Origin: Pusillimonas caeni
Lineage (GTDB): Bacteria > Pseudomonadota > Gammaproteobacteria > Burkholderiales > Burkholderiaceae_B
NCBI RefSeq assembly: GCF_003545815.1
Contig: NZ_PDUW01000001.1
Location: forward strand, 711,750-775,749
Direction of reading: 5' to 3'
Length of the DNA: 64,000 bases
The notes beneath the pieces were generated by a model. The model did not search any database. It saw only the letters and a program-made list of their open reading frames with translations, and was not told the DNA's origin. Of the stretch, positions 1-8,238 are shown piece by piece. Both the position numbers and the translations under genes were made by a program. Within the stretch, counting starts at the first letter, position 1. Every line of letters starts with the position of its first letter.

Positions 1-2
1 TG

Positions 3-833
3 CGGCTCGGCCAGGCCGTGCGAGGGCTGCTGCCGGACGCTATCCGGGCCAAGGTGCCCGCGCAGGCGCCCGCGCCGGGACACCGGCCCGCGCCGCGCCA
101 CGCCCGCCGCATGCTCATGCTGGAGGGCTGCGTCCAGCCTTCGCTTTCACCGAACACCAACGCGGCCACGGCCCGGGTGCTCGACCGCCTCGGCATCAGC
201 ATCGTCGATGCGGATCGCGCAGGCTGCTGCGGCGCCACCGACTATCACCTGAACGACCAGCAAAAAGGCCTGGACCGCGCACGCCGCAACATCGATGCCT
301 GGTGGCCGGCCATCGAGGCCGGGGCCGAGGCCATCGTGCAGACCGCCAGCGGCTGTGGCGCCTTCGTGAAGGAATACGGCCATCTGCTGCGCCACGACCC
401 CGCCTATGCGGACAAGGCCAGGCGGGTCAGCGAACTGGCCCGGGACGTGGCCGAGGTGCTGCGCGCCGAGCCGACCCAAGACCTGGGTTCGGGCACAGCC
501 AGGATCGCCTTCCACTGTCCCTGCACGCTGCAGCATGCGCAGAAGCTGGGCGGCGCGGTGGAAGACATCCTGAGCCGCTTCGGCTTCGATCTGACGCCGG
601 TGCCGAATGCGCATCTGTGCTGCGGTTCGGCCGGCACCTACTCCATTACGGAGCCGGAGCTTTCCAACACTTTGCGCCGCAACAAGGTCGATGCGCTGGA
701 AAGCGGCGGCCCCGAACTCATCGCCACGGCCAACATCGGCTGCCAGACGCATCTGGCGGGCGCGGCCCATGTGCCGGTGCGCCACTGGATAGAACTGGTC
801 GACGCCCATCTTCCGCCACAGCCGGCCACTTGA
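3..833 (+). CDS. glcF: Glycolate oxidase iron-sulfur subunit GlcF, 3' part
   Basis: The reading frame is open from the first bases and ends at TGA 831-833, so the gene is cut at its 5' end by the window edge; only about 276 C-terminal residues are present. What remains carries two CCG (cysteine-rich) domains: the first with a Cys in CVQPSLSP followed by GCCGATDYH, the second with HCPCTLQH followed by LCCGSAG. This pair is the signature of GlcF and heterodisulfide-reductase-like subunits, and the preceding stretch (QAVRGLLPDAIRAKVP) matches the GlcF linker. The missing N-terminal part should hold the two 4Fe-4S ferredoxin motifs. The protein works with GlcD/GlcE to oxidise glycolate to glyoxylate, passing electrons to quinone. 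Confidence 0.9.
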   Translation, partial: RLGQAVRGLLPDAIRAKVPAQAPAPGHRPAPRHARRMLMLEGCVQPSLSPNTNAATARVLDRLGISIVDADRAGCCGATDYHLNDQQKGLDRARRNIDAWWPAIEAGAEAIVQTASGCGAFVKEYGHLLRHDPAYADKARRVSELARDVAEVLRAEPTQDLGSGTARIAFHCPCTLQHAQKLGGAVEDILSRFGFDLTPVPNAHLCCGSAGTYSITEPELSNTLRRNKVDALESGGPELIATANIGCQTHLAGAAHVPVRHWIELVDAHLPPQPAT

Positions 834-895
834 TCGGAAGGGCGGCTACTAGGGCCGTCAACTCCTGCTCGCCCGGGGCATTTGGTTCTTTAAGC

Positions 896-988
896 GCTGC
901 CGGAGGCGATGCTGTTTAGGCCAGGCGGTCGGGCGGTCCGAGGCAGCGCCCTCCAACGCCTGGCCTAAACAGCATCGCCTCCAGCAGC
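896..988. repeat. Large intergenic palindrome (26-bp perfect arms)
   Basis: Bases 902-927 and 957-982 are perfect inverted repeats of 26 bp, separated by a 29-nt loop. After one mismatch (901 against 983) pairing continues for five more bases, 896-900 (GCTGC) with 984-988 (GCAGC). It lies in the 321-bp gap between glcF and the convergent LysR gene. It is not followed by a T-tract on either strand, so it is not a textbook rho-independent terminator, although a transcript from either gene would fold very stably here. It could be a small non-autonomous element or a dispersed intergenic repeat. No supported gene was found in the rest of the gap, 834-1154. Confidence 0.85.
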
Positions 989-1154
989 TTGCATTGACGG
1001 CTCACCACGAACGCAACGGAAAGCCGATATGCTTTCGATACGCCCTGATCGCAGGGGGCCGGCTTGCCGGCCTGTAGGGCTTGCCCAAACATGAGCCGCT
1101 GGATCGGGGCGCTCAAGGACCCAAAGAAACTATCGACAAGCAATAAAGCAACGC

Positions 1155-2108
1155 TCAAGAGCCGGACGGGACGGGCCTTACCAGCGGCGCGCTGATCCTG
1201 TGCTCGCACACGTCGGCGATCAGGTCGCGCAACCAGCGATGCAGAGGATTGTTGTGGGTGCGGTCGTGCCACATCAGCACCACATTGATCGGCGCCAGCT
1301 TGAGCGGCGGCTCGAAGATGCGTATGGCCGCCAGGTCGATGAACTTCTGCGCAATGCGTTCGGGCAAGGTCGCGATCATGTCCGACTGGGCGATCAGGAA
1401 AGGCACGCCCATGAAGGTGGGCTTGGAAAGCACGATGCGGCGCTGGCAGCCCGCATTGCGCATGGCGCCGTCGATCAGGGCGTTGTACATGTCGGCGCCT
1501 TCGGCGGGCTTGACCGCCACGTGGGCGCATTCGCAATAGCGTTCGAGCGACAAGGGCCGCTCGAAAAGCGGATGTTCGGCGCGCGCAATGCCCACCATAC
1601 GGTCCGAAAACAGGGGCCGGGTACGCACATTGTCGGGCGGCGCGGGAAAGTAGGTCAGCGCCATGTCTATCTCGCCGCTGCTCATGACTTCGGCCAGCCG
1701 GCGGGGATTGGGGCCGACGATGCTGAGCGACACATTCGGGGCCTGCCGCTGCAGCTCGTTCATCAGCCGCTGCATGACGACGAAATCGATGTAGTCGATC
1801 ACGATCATGGTGATGGTTTCGCGCGCCAGCGCCGGATCGAAGGGCTGCTGTTCGTGGATCAGCATGTCCAGGCTGCGCAGTATCTCTTCGATCTGAGGCA
1901 TCAGGTAGCGCGCCCGTTCCGTGGGCACCAGGCCCTTGGCCGACTTGACCAGCAAGGGGTCATGGAACATCACGCGCAGCTTTGACAAGGCCAGGCTCAT
2001 CGACGACTGGCTGATGTCCAGGCGGTAGGCGGCGCGCGTGACGTGGCATTCGCGCATGAGCGCATCGAACGCCACGAGCAGATTCAGATCGGTACCCCGA
2101 AGGTTCAC
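1155..2108 (-). CDS. LysR-family transcriptional regulator (NodD-like group)
   Basis: A 317-residue LysR-type regulator. The N-terminal winged helix-turn-helix reads NLRGTDLNLLVAFDALM, then VTRAAYRLDISQSSMSLAL, and the remaining 230 or so residues form the periplasmic-binding-like effector domain. I start it at GTG 2106-2108 rather than at the upstream ATG (2210), because GGAG sits seven bases before the GTG and the protein then begins where family members begin. The gene is transcribed away from the cupin/hydrolase/TRAP operon at 2389 and probably controls it from the 280-bp shared intergenic region. The effector is unknown. Its N-terminal sequence resembles NodD/NahR-type members more than CysB types. 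Confidence 0.88.
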   Translation of the reverse strand: MNLRGTDLNLLVAFDALMRECHVTRAAYRLDISQSSMSLALSKLRVMFHDPLLVKSAKGLVPTERARYLMPQIEEILRSLDMLIHEQQPFDPALARETITMIVIDYIDFVVMQRLMNELQRQAPNVSLSIVGPNPRRLAEVMSSGEIDMALTYFPAPPDNVRTRPLFSDRMVGIARAEHPLFERPLSLERYCECAHVAVKPAEGADMYNALIDGAMRNAGCQRRIVLSKPTFMGVPFLIAQSDMIATLPERIAQKFIDLAAIRIFEPPLKLAPINVVLMWHDRTHNNPLHRWLRDLIADVCEHRISAPLVRPVPSGS

Positions 2109-2388
2109 TGTCGGTCTCCTGATGCCCTCGCGGCCGTCAGGCGGCAGGACGCTTGTGCGCCGCACCAACGAGGAATCGATATCGACTATCGGCGGGACGA
2201 ATTGTAGCAAGCCCGGTGCTGGGGTTTAATTTTCTCAGGCCGCTCAAAGCGGCGCATAAAGATAACGATCGCGGAGACAAGCACAGCGGCGACCGCCGCT
2301 GTTTCCCCCGCACCCTGCAGTCCAGGACATCGAGCACCCGAGCCGGATGACCGATGGACAGTCATTTTTTTTCAGGAGCAAGCCACTC

Positions 2389-2952
2389 ATGAGTATTCCG
2401 ACCATTCGCGTCACCCGTGAAGAAATGCGCAAGCGCGTCGCGCTGTTCAGCGAGCTCAAGGGGTTCGACGGAGGGTTGCCGGACAGCACCTATCCCAGCG
2501 CCAAGCGCACTCTGTACAACATTCTCGGCTTCCAGCCGCCCGAGGCGGACAATCACAGCGTCACCTCGCCGCTGGGAGACGAAGCCGCCAAGAGCGCGGC
2601 CATCAAGGTGAACGAAGGATTCAACCTCGGCTTCGTCGAAGCGGCGCCCGGCAAGGGCCCGATGATGCACAACCACGACACCAACGAAACCTTCATGCCC
2701 TTCTCCGGCCGCTGGCGCTGTTCATGGGAGGTCGACGGACGGACCGAGTCGTTCGAACTGGGTCCCCGCGACACCATCTCCTTCCCCGCCGGCGTCAACC
2801 GCCGGTTCGAGAACATTACGCACGAAGAGCCGGACAACACCCATTGGCTGCTCGTCATCGTCAGCGGCAATGCGCCCAAGGCCGAGTTCTCGCCCGGCTC
2901 CATGGAAGAGCTGCGCGACAAGGGCTATCTTCAAGAGGAATCGGGCCGATGA
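2389..2952 (+). CDS. Cupin-domain protein
   Basis: A 187-residue soluble protein with one cupin barrel. Motif 1 includes GPMMHNHDTNETFMPFSG (two His and a Glu as likely metal ligands) and motif 2 lies around LGPRDTISFPAGVNRRFEN. The start at ATG 2389 has AGGAG ten bases upstream; an in-frame ATG at 2347 lacks a ribosome site and precedes a low-quality N-terminus. It overlaps the next hydrolase gene by ATGA, so the two are translationally coupled and likely act together. The exact reaction cannot be read from the sequence; small cupins beside hydrolases and TRAP transporters are often dioxygenases or isomerases of a catabolic intermediate. Confidence 0.82.
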   Translation: MSIPTIRVTREEMRKRVALFSELKGFDGGLPDSTYPSAKRTLYNILGFQPPEADNHSVTSPLGDEAAKSAAIKVNEGFNLGFVEAAPGKGPMMHNHDTNETFMPFSGRWRCSWEVDGRTESFELGPRDTISFPAGVNRRFENITHEEPDNTHWLLVIVSGNAPKAEFSPGSMEELRDKGYLQEESGR

Positions 2953-3743
2953 GCGCCACCTTGCTCGACAAGCTCGCCGACCTGGAGTCCCGCTACGCAT
3001 GGAACACGCTCACGGTCGATGGCCATGAATGGCGCTGGCTGGATACGGGCGGCGCCGGCAATGCCGTGGTGCTGCTGCCCGGTTCAGTGGGCGACGGGGC
3101 CATGTTCGTCTCGACCCTGCTGTCGCTGGGCGAGCGGCTGCGGCTGGTGGCCGTCACCTATCCGGCCGAAGCCGATCCGGCCGCGCTGGCCGACGGCCTG
3201 GCACAGGTGATGGACCACATCGACCTGCCCGCCGCCGTCATCGTCGGCTCTTCGTTCGCCGCCTACTGGGCGCAGCATTTCGCGCTCCGTCATCCGCAGC
3301 GGGTGCGCTCCCTGGTCATCGGCAACGGCTTCACCGACGGCTCGGACCTGGCCGAGAATCCGCTCTTCGATCGCCAGTACGTCGAGCATGTTGCGCCTGG
3401 CGAGCTGCATGCGCAATGGCTCGAACGCATCCGCAGCGCCCCCGCCTCCGAACTGGCGCTGCTGCAGGAGGTCATGCTGGCTCAACGGCAAAGCGCCGAG
3501 AATCTGCACGCCCGCTTTCTGGGCGTGGTACGGTCCACGCCTAGCCCGGCGCTGCCGATTCCGGCCTCGCGCATCACCGTGCTCGACTGCGAAGACGACC
3601 CGCTGATTCCGCCGGCCGCGCGCGCCCGGCTGCGTTCGAACTATCCCGAAGCCCGGCACACGACGCTCGAACGGGGCGGGCACTATCCCCACCTGCTCAA
3701 TCCAGAGGGATACGAAGCAGTGCTCTTGCGCTGCGCAAGCTGA
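2949..3743 (+). CDS. Alpha/beta hydrolase (maspardin-like)
   Basis: A 264-residue alpha/beta-fold hydrolase starting at the ATG that overlaps the cupin stop (ATGA, 2949-2952). The strand-beta3 region is VVLLPGSVGDGAMF, the nucleophile elbow is GSSFAAYW (Ser in the usual place), the acid is probably in CEDDPLIPP, and the His in GGHYPHLL near the C-terminus. The elbow followed by HPQRVRSLVIGNGFTD resembles the maspardin/SPG21-like subgroup rather than classical esterases. It sits between the cupin and the TRAP dctPQM genes, so it probably hydrolyses the imported compound or an intermediate from it. The substrate is not known. Confidence 0.82.
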   Translation: MSATLLDKLADLESRYAWNTLTVDGHEWRWLDTGGAGNAVVLLPGSVGDGAMFVSTLLSLGERLRLVAVTYPAEADPAALADGLAQVMDHIDLPAAVIVGSSFAAYWAQHFALRHPQRVRSLVIGNGFTDGSDLAENPLFDRQYVEHVAPGELHAQWLERIRSAPASELALLQEVMLAQRQSAENLHARFLGVVRSTPSPALPIPASRITVLDCEDDPLIPPAARARLRSNYPEARHTTLERGGHYPHLLNPEGYEAVLLRCAS

Positions 3744-3797
3744 AAGCAAACATAAACACAAGTACACAAGTACGCGAACACTACTGGAGACACATCG

Positions 3798-4850
3798 ATG
3801 AAAGCCTTTTACTGTCTGGCGGCCGCCGCCCTCTCTGTCGCAATGTCCAGCGCCCATGCCGACACTTTCCGCCTGCGCATGGGCGGCGGGCACACCACCG
3901 GCCTTACCTACGTGAAGGTGTACGACACCTTCTTCGCCGATGAAGTCAGCAAGCGGGTCAAGGAACGCACCGGGCACCAGGTCCGCTTCATCAAGGCCTG
4001 GGGCGGCAGCGTCGCCAAGGTGGACGGCGCGATCGAGGCGGTGCAGAACGGCACCCTGGACATCGGCCTCTCGCCCATCGGTTTCGAGCAATCGCGCGCC
4101 GGCCTGCTCAACTACAGCGCCTATATCCCCTTCACCACGCCCGACCCCACCGTGCAGGCGGCAGTGTCCAACCGGATGATCAAAGAGGTCCCCGCCCTGC
4201 AGGAAAGCATGAAGCGCTACAACAGCTACGTGCTGGGCGCCATGGTGTCCGAGGCCTACGGCACGGCGACGACCTTCGACTGGAACACGGTGGAAGGCCT
4301 GAAAGGCAAGCGCATCGCGCTGGCGGGCACCAATGCGCCGCTGTTCATGGCGGTGGACGCCGTGCCGGTCACGCTGGGCATCGGCGAGCACTACCAGGCC
4401 ATGCAGACCGGTCTGGCCGACGGCAGCCTGTTCTACATCTCGGGCATGGAAGCCTTCAAGCTGAAGGAAGTGGCCAAGTACTTCAACAAGTCCGGCTTCG
4501 GCTCGCTGAGCACCCTGGTCGCCTTCATGAGCCTGAGCACGCGCGAGAAGCTGCCCGATGAAGTGGTGGCCATCATCGACGAAGTCGCGCTCGAGGCCGC
4601 CGTCAAGGTGGGCGAGCTCAGCAAGCAGCGCGATCAGGACGTTGAGGCCAAGCTGAAGAGCGAAGGCATCACCGTCAACACGCTGCCGCTCGAAGAGCGC
4701 CGCAAATGGGCTGAAGCGGTCAAGGACCTTCCCGTCCGGGCGGCCAAAGAACTCGACGGCAAGGGCTTTCCCGCCACCGAGGTGTTCAAGACCTACATCC
4801 GCTTTCTGGAAGAGGCCGGCTACACCTTCCCCGTCGACTACCAGCTCTGA
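3798..4850 (+). CDS. dctP: TRAP transporter solute-binding protein (DctP family)
   Basis: A 350-residue periplasmic binding protein with a clear signal peptide (residues 1-21, cleaved after SSAHA). The mature part has the DctP pattern: RLRMGGGHTTG near the start, FIKAWGGSVAKVDGAIEAVQNGTLDIGL, and the hinge region around LKGKRIALAGT. It captures a carboxylate for the DctQ/DctM permease encoded immediately downstream (4889 and 5408). The 54-bp gap before it holds no obvious promoter, so it is probably expressed from the cupin-hydrolase operon. The residue that clamps a carboxylate (an Arg in many DctPs) is not assigned here, so the ligand remains open. Confidence 0.9.
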   Translation: MKAFYCLAAAALSVAMSSAHADTFRLRMGGGHTTGLTYVKVYDTFFADEVSKRVKERTGHQVRFIKAWGGSVAKVDGAIEAVQNGTLDIGLSPIGFEQSRAGLLNYSAYIPFTTPDPTVQAAVSNRMIKEVPALQESMKRYNSYVLGAMVSEAYGTATTFDWNTVEGLKGKRIALAGTNAPLFMAVDAVPVTLGIGEHYQAMQTGLADGSLFYISGMEAFKLKEVAKYFNKSGFGSLSTLVAFMSLSTREKLPDEVVAIIDEVALEAAVKVGELSKQRDQDVEAKLKSEGITVNTLPLEERRKWAEAVKDLPVRAAKELDGKGFPATEVFKTYIRFLEEAGYTFPVDYQL

Positions 4851-4888
4851 GCCGGGGCGGCGCCATCAACGGGTCAACAGGGGTACAC

Positions 4889-5398
4889 ATGAAGCAATGG
4901 ATCGATCGCGCCCTGCTCGGGCTGCACGTGGCGGGCGCATGCCTGCTCATCGCGCTGACGCTGCTCATCTTCTATGACGTGGCGGGCCGCCTGTTCTTCA
5001 ACCGGCCGTTCGCCGGCACGGCCGAAGTGGCGGGCGTGGGGCTGGTGCTGCTCACCTATCTGCAGACGCCTTACGTCATCCGCCATCGCAAGCTGCTGCG
5101 GGTCACCTTCTTCATCGACCGCGTGCCGGCGGCGCTGCGCAGCCAGCTCAATGCGCTCGCCTACCTGTTCGGCGGCGTGTTCTTCATCGGCATGGCCCTC
5201 GTGTCGTGGGAGCCCGCCCTCGTCGGCTGGGCGTCCGGCGAGTTCTACGGCAACGATGCCTTCCGGGTCCCGGCATGGCCGCTGCGCTTCGGCACGCTGA
5301 TCCTGTGGATCATCAGCGGCCTGGTCTGCATCGGCTTCGTGGCCGAAGGCCTGCGCGGCAGGCTCACCCGGAAAGACGACGACGCTCTACCAGAATAA
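4889..5398 (+). CDS. dctQ: TRAP transporter small permease (DctQ family)
   Basis: A 169-residue inner-membrane protein with four hydrophobic segments, roughly residues 8-30, 48-65, 90-110 and 128-150, the normal topology for the small TRAP subunit. It starts nine bases after a weak AGGGG site and ends ten bases before the large subunit. It pairs with DctM to form the sodium- or proton-driven permease that takes ligand from the binding protein at 3798. Confidence 0.88.
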   Translation: MKQWIDRALLGLHVAGACLLIALTLLIFYDVAGRLFFNRPFAGTAEVAGVGLVLLTYLQTPYVIRHRKLLRVTFFIDRVPAALRSQLNALAYLFGGVFFIGMALVSWEPALVGWASGEFYGNDAFRVPAWPLRFGTLILWIISGLVCIGFVAEGLRGRLTRKDDDALPE

Positions 5399-5407
5399 GG
5401 AACAACG

Positions 5408-6718
5408 ATGGATATGGGAATGTGGGGAGGTCTGATCGCGCTGTTCGTCTGCGTGCTGATCGGCATACCCGTTGTGTTTTCTTTCGCCGCCGCGGCGGGC
5501 TTCGGCCTGTATTTCGTGCTGGGCGGCTTCGAGCCGACGATCAGCCTGCTAGAGCGCACGGCGATCTCCGGCATCAGGGAGTACAACTTCGTCGTCATCC
5601 CTCTCTTTACCGTAATGGGCATGCTCATCGCGCACTGCGGGGCGGCCACCGACCTGTTCCGGGTCGTGAACCGCCTGCTCAAGGGCATACCGGGGCGGCT
5701 TGCAGTCGCGACAGTGGGCGGAAACGCCGTCTTCGCCGCCGTGACGGGCGTAGGCGTGGCCGCGGCCGCCGCCTTCAGCCACGTCGCCTATCCCGTCATG
5801 CGCGACCATCGCTATCAGCCCAGCTTCGCGGTGGGATGCATAGCAGGAAGCTCCGTGCTGGGCCTGCTGATACCGCCGTCGGTGTTCATGATCGTGTGGG
5901 CCATTCTTACCGAACAGTCCGTCGGCATCCTGTTCGCCGCGGGGGTATTTCCGGGCATCGTGCTGGCCCTGCTCTACGCGCTGTACTGCATCGTCTACGC
6001 CAAGATGTTCCCCGCCGCGGCCGGCGAAGGGTCCGGCGACCAGGACAATTCGCCGCTGACCCGCTCCAATGTGCTGGGCTCGCTTGGCGTGGGCGTACTG
6101 ATCGTGGTCACCCTGGGCGGCATCTGGTGGGGCTATTTCACGCCCACGGAAGGCAGCGCCGTGGGGCTGCTGGGCGCGGCGGTGCTCGCCGTCGCCAAGG
6201 GCATGCGGGTGCGCGGCCTGTTCCATGCCTGCATCACCGCCGGCCAGACCGTCACGCCCATCATGCTGCTGCTGATGAGCGCCGTCATCTACAGCAAGCT
6301 CATGGCGCTCAACGGCGTGCCGCAGGAAGTGCAGTACCTGCTCGAGGAAATGGGGCTGGGGCCCGCCGGCACGATGCTGTTCATGGCGGTGGTCTGGTTC
6401 GTTCTCGGCGCCCTGCTGGACAGTATTTCCATCATGCTGCTGACCGTGCCCATCTTCTGGCCCATCGCCACCGCCCTGGGCTTCGATCCCATCGTGTTCG
6501 CGCTGATCGGCATCCTGGTCATCGAGGCCGGTGTACTTACTCCGCCCTTCGGCATAGGCGTCTTTGTCGTCAAGGCGGCCATCCCCGACCGCAACATACG
6601 CATCGGCGAGATATTCAAGGGCGCGGCGCCCTACTGGGTGCTGATCCTGCTGGTCGCCTGGTTGATCTACGAAGTACCCGCCATCGCCACCTGGCTGCCG
6701 GGCAAGGTGATGTCCTGA
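5408..6718 (+). CDS. dctM: TRAP transporter large permease (DctM family)
   Basis: A 436-residue polytopic membrane protein of the DctM/TRAP-T family. Recognisable blocks are the N-terminal GIPVVFSFAAAAGFGLYF, the conserved YNFVVIPLFTVMGMLI, the loop GLLIPPSVFMIVW and the repeated counterpart LIEAGVLTPPFGIGVF region near the C-terminus. Length and hydrophobicity are normal. It is the last gene of the cupin-hydrolase-dctPQM operon; the next gene (GFA) is on the other strand. Confidence 0.9.
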   Translation: MDMGMWGGLIALFVCVLIGIPVVFSFAAAAGFGLYFVLGGFEPTISLLERTAISGIREYNFVVIPLFTVMGMLIAHCGAATDLFRVVNRLLKGIPGRLAVATVGGNAVFAAVTGVGVAAAAAFSHVAYPVMRDHRYQPSFAVGCIAGSSVLGLLIPPSVFMIVWAILTEQSVGILFAAGVFPGIVLALLYALYCIVYAKMFPAAAGEGSGDQDNSPLTRSNVLGSLGVGVLIVVTLGGIWWGYFTPTEGSAVGLLGAAVLAVAKGMRVRGLFHACITAGQTVTPIMLLLMSAVIYSKLMALNGVPQEVQYLLEEMGLGPAGTMLFMAVVWFVLGALLDSISIMLLTVPIFWPIATALGFDPIVFALIGILVIEAGVLTPPFGIGVFVVKAAIPDRNIRIGEIFKGAAPYWVLILLVAWLIYEVPAIATWLPGKVMS

Positions 6719-6772
6719 AGCACGGTGCCGGCTGCGCCGCCTCGCCGCGGCCCGGCCGGCCGGGGCAATGCG

Positions 6773-7264
6773 CTATTTCCCGCCCAAGCCCAGGCGCTGG
6801 TGCCACTGGGCGATGGACTCCTCGGGATAGCCGTCGAAATACTGGTCGCCGGCGCGCTCGTCCACCTCGACCCAGGGCGCCTTGAACTCCAGCATCAGGT
6901 GCGTGTGCTCGGGCGGGACGGGCAGGGGCGTGTCGATGGCCGAGGCGAAAGGATGTATCAGCTCGGGCCAGCTGGGGTCGTACAGCCACAGCGCGCTGCC
7001 GCACAGCTTGCAAAAGTGGCGCTCGCCGGTGCTGATCTTGGCGTCTGCCTGCCCCGGCGGGCCCATCTTCGCATGATAGACACTGATGTGGTCGCGGCCG
7101 CTGACGCTGAGCGATCGGGCGTCGCCGCCCAGATTGACGGCGTAGCCTCCGCCGCCCTGCGTCTTGCGGCAGATGGAGCAATAGCAGCGCTGATAGGGAT
7201 GGGGCGTGGTGCTTTCCAGGCTGAACCGCACCGCGCCGCAATGGCATGAACCTTGTAGCTGCAT
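6773..7264 (-). CDS. GFA-family zinc protein (CENP-V/GFA domain)
   Basis: A 163-residue protein with the full cysteine set of the GFA (glutathione-dependent formaldehyde-activating / CENP-V) fold: GSCHCGAVRF at the N-terminus, CYCSICRKT around residue 30 and CKLCGSALW around residue 88. These bind two zinc ions. A strong AGGAGG lies just upstream of the ATG at 7264. The family name is historical; most members have unknown substrates, and true formaldehyde activation should not be assumed. It stands alone between the TRAP operon (convergent) and the next cupin gene. Confidence 0.85.
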   Translation of the reverse strand: MQLQGSCHCGAVRFSLESTTPHPYQRCYCSICRKTQGGGGYAVNLGGDARSLSVSGRDHISVYHAKMGPPGQADAKISTGERHFCKLCGSALWLYDPSWPELIHPFASAIDTPLPVPPEHTHLMLEFKAPWVEVDERAGDQYFDGYPEESIAQWHQRLGLGGK

Positions 7265-7386
7265 GGCTGGACCTCCTTGGGAACACTATACACCCGGCTG
7301 CGGCCTGTGCCGAGGAGGCGCCGCCAGCGTCTAGCGCCGCTTGCCCCGCTGCCGCCGTGCCCGAACGACGCGCCCGGGCTCGCCCT

Positions 7387-7884
7387 TCAATGTCCTACGG
7401 ACAGCGGCATATCGGGCGCACCCGCATAAAAGACCATCAATACGACGGGCTCGTCGCCGGTGATGCCGCGATGAGGCGTGTCGACCATTTCGGCCAGCAC
7501 TTGTCCGGCGCCCAGGGTCTGCTTCCGGCCATCGGCCTGCTTCTCGACGACGATCTGGCCCGACACCACGTAAGCGGCATTGGGCATGGGGTGGGTGTGC
7601 CAGGGCAAGGTGGTGTGCGGCGGGATGGTAAGCCTGACCACCGTGAGTTCGGGCCGGCCTTCGGGATAAGCCGCGTAAGCGACGCCGTCCCACGAGGAGT
7701 CGGCCTTGAGCAGCGTTTCGACCTGGATGCCCGACGCCGCCGGCGCTGTAGCGCCGGCGGCGGCCTGCGCGGCGGATGCATCGGGTTCGCCGGCGGGCTG
7801 CGATGTTTCGTGCGCGGCGGCGGCGCCGAACATGACCATGCCCGCCATCGCCCAGGCCGTGACGTTGCGTGCCCGTATCCTCAT
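7387..7884 (-). CDS. Exported cupin-domain protein
   Basis: A 165-residue protein. Residues 1-25 form a signal peptide (MRIRARNVTAWAMAGMVMFG then AAAAH), followed by an Ala/Pro-rich linker and a single cupin. Motif 1 is LPWHTHPMPNAAYVVSG, giving two His ligands, and motif 2 contains VLAEMVDTPHRGIT with a third His. The chosen ATG (7884) is preceded by a G-rich stretch, while an upstream ATG (7932) would bury the signal peptide. Small periplasmic cupins of this type are common and uncharacterised. No operon partner is apparent. Confidence 0.78.
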   Translation of the reverse strand: MRIRARNVTAWAMAGMVMFGAAAAHETSQPAGEPDASAAQAAAGATAPAASGIQVETLLKADSSWDGVAYAAYPEGRPELTVVRLTIPPHTTLPWHTHPMPNAAYVVSGQIVVEKQADGRKQTLGAGQVLAEMVDTPHRGITGDEPVVLMVFYAGAPDMPLSVGH

Positions 7885-8238
7885 CCCTACCCCCCAAAGC
7901 GCGTAATGAAAGCCAATCGCTGCAAAAGACACAAGATACTACGGGCTGCAACCTCAGGACCACGGTGAATAGACGCCATAAACAGGCCCTTTCCGTTCTT
8001 TTCCGGCTCCGGGCCGCCCGCTTCGCCCGTTTCCCGCTTGGGCGAGCCGCAATTAGCCGACTCATCGATCGCTTAAGGAGAAACACCTTTACCCAGCAAA
8101 GATTCTGGAATCACCCTAGTATTTCCCCTAATACCATGGAATATCGCTATTTTCCTCTTGACCCGGCATACTCCCCGCAACTATTATTCGACCAATGAGT
8201 CTATTAATTAAATGAGATCGGCGCAGCCCGGAGAGAAC
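7885..8238. other. 354-bp intergenic region, AT-rich toward the NicX-like gene
   Basis: No supported gene lies here. The half near 7900-8060 is GC-rich and shows no clear element. From about 8070 the sequence becomes AT-rich and holds a short dyad GTATT-N6-AATAC (8119-8134) and a sigma-70-like promoter (listed separately) reading into the forward catabolic cluster. Confidence 0.5.
8158..8187 (+). promoter_or_regulatory. Candidate sigma-70 promoter for the NicX-like cluster
   Basis: TTGACC at 8158-8163 and TATTAT at 8182-8187 are separated by 18 bp, about 50 bp upstream of the start codon at 8239. The spacing and AT-rich setting support it, but it was found by eye. Confidence 0.45.

Noticed and set aside
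916..1536. Open frame on the reverse strand running through the palindrome, with a protein-like middle part
   Set aside because: It overlaps the well-supported LysR gene in another frame and has no recognisable domain or ribosome site; the palindrome explains part of the apparent openness.
5206..6885. Very long forward frame across the TRAP permease genes
   Set aside because: Arg-rich composition without domains; it is the shadow of dctM, which is in the other frame with proper membrane segments.
6773..7264. Formaldehyde detoxification enzyme from the GFA name
   Set aside because: The family name rests on an early assignment that does not hold for most members, and there is no formaldehyde dehydrogenase nearby.
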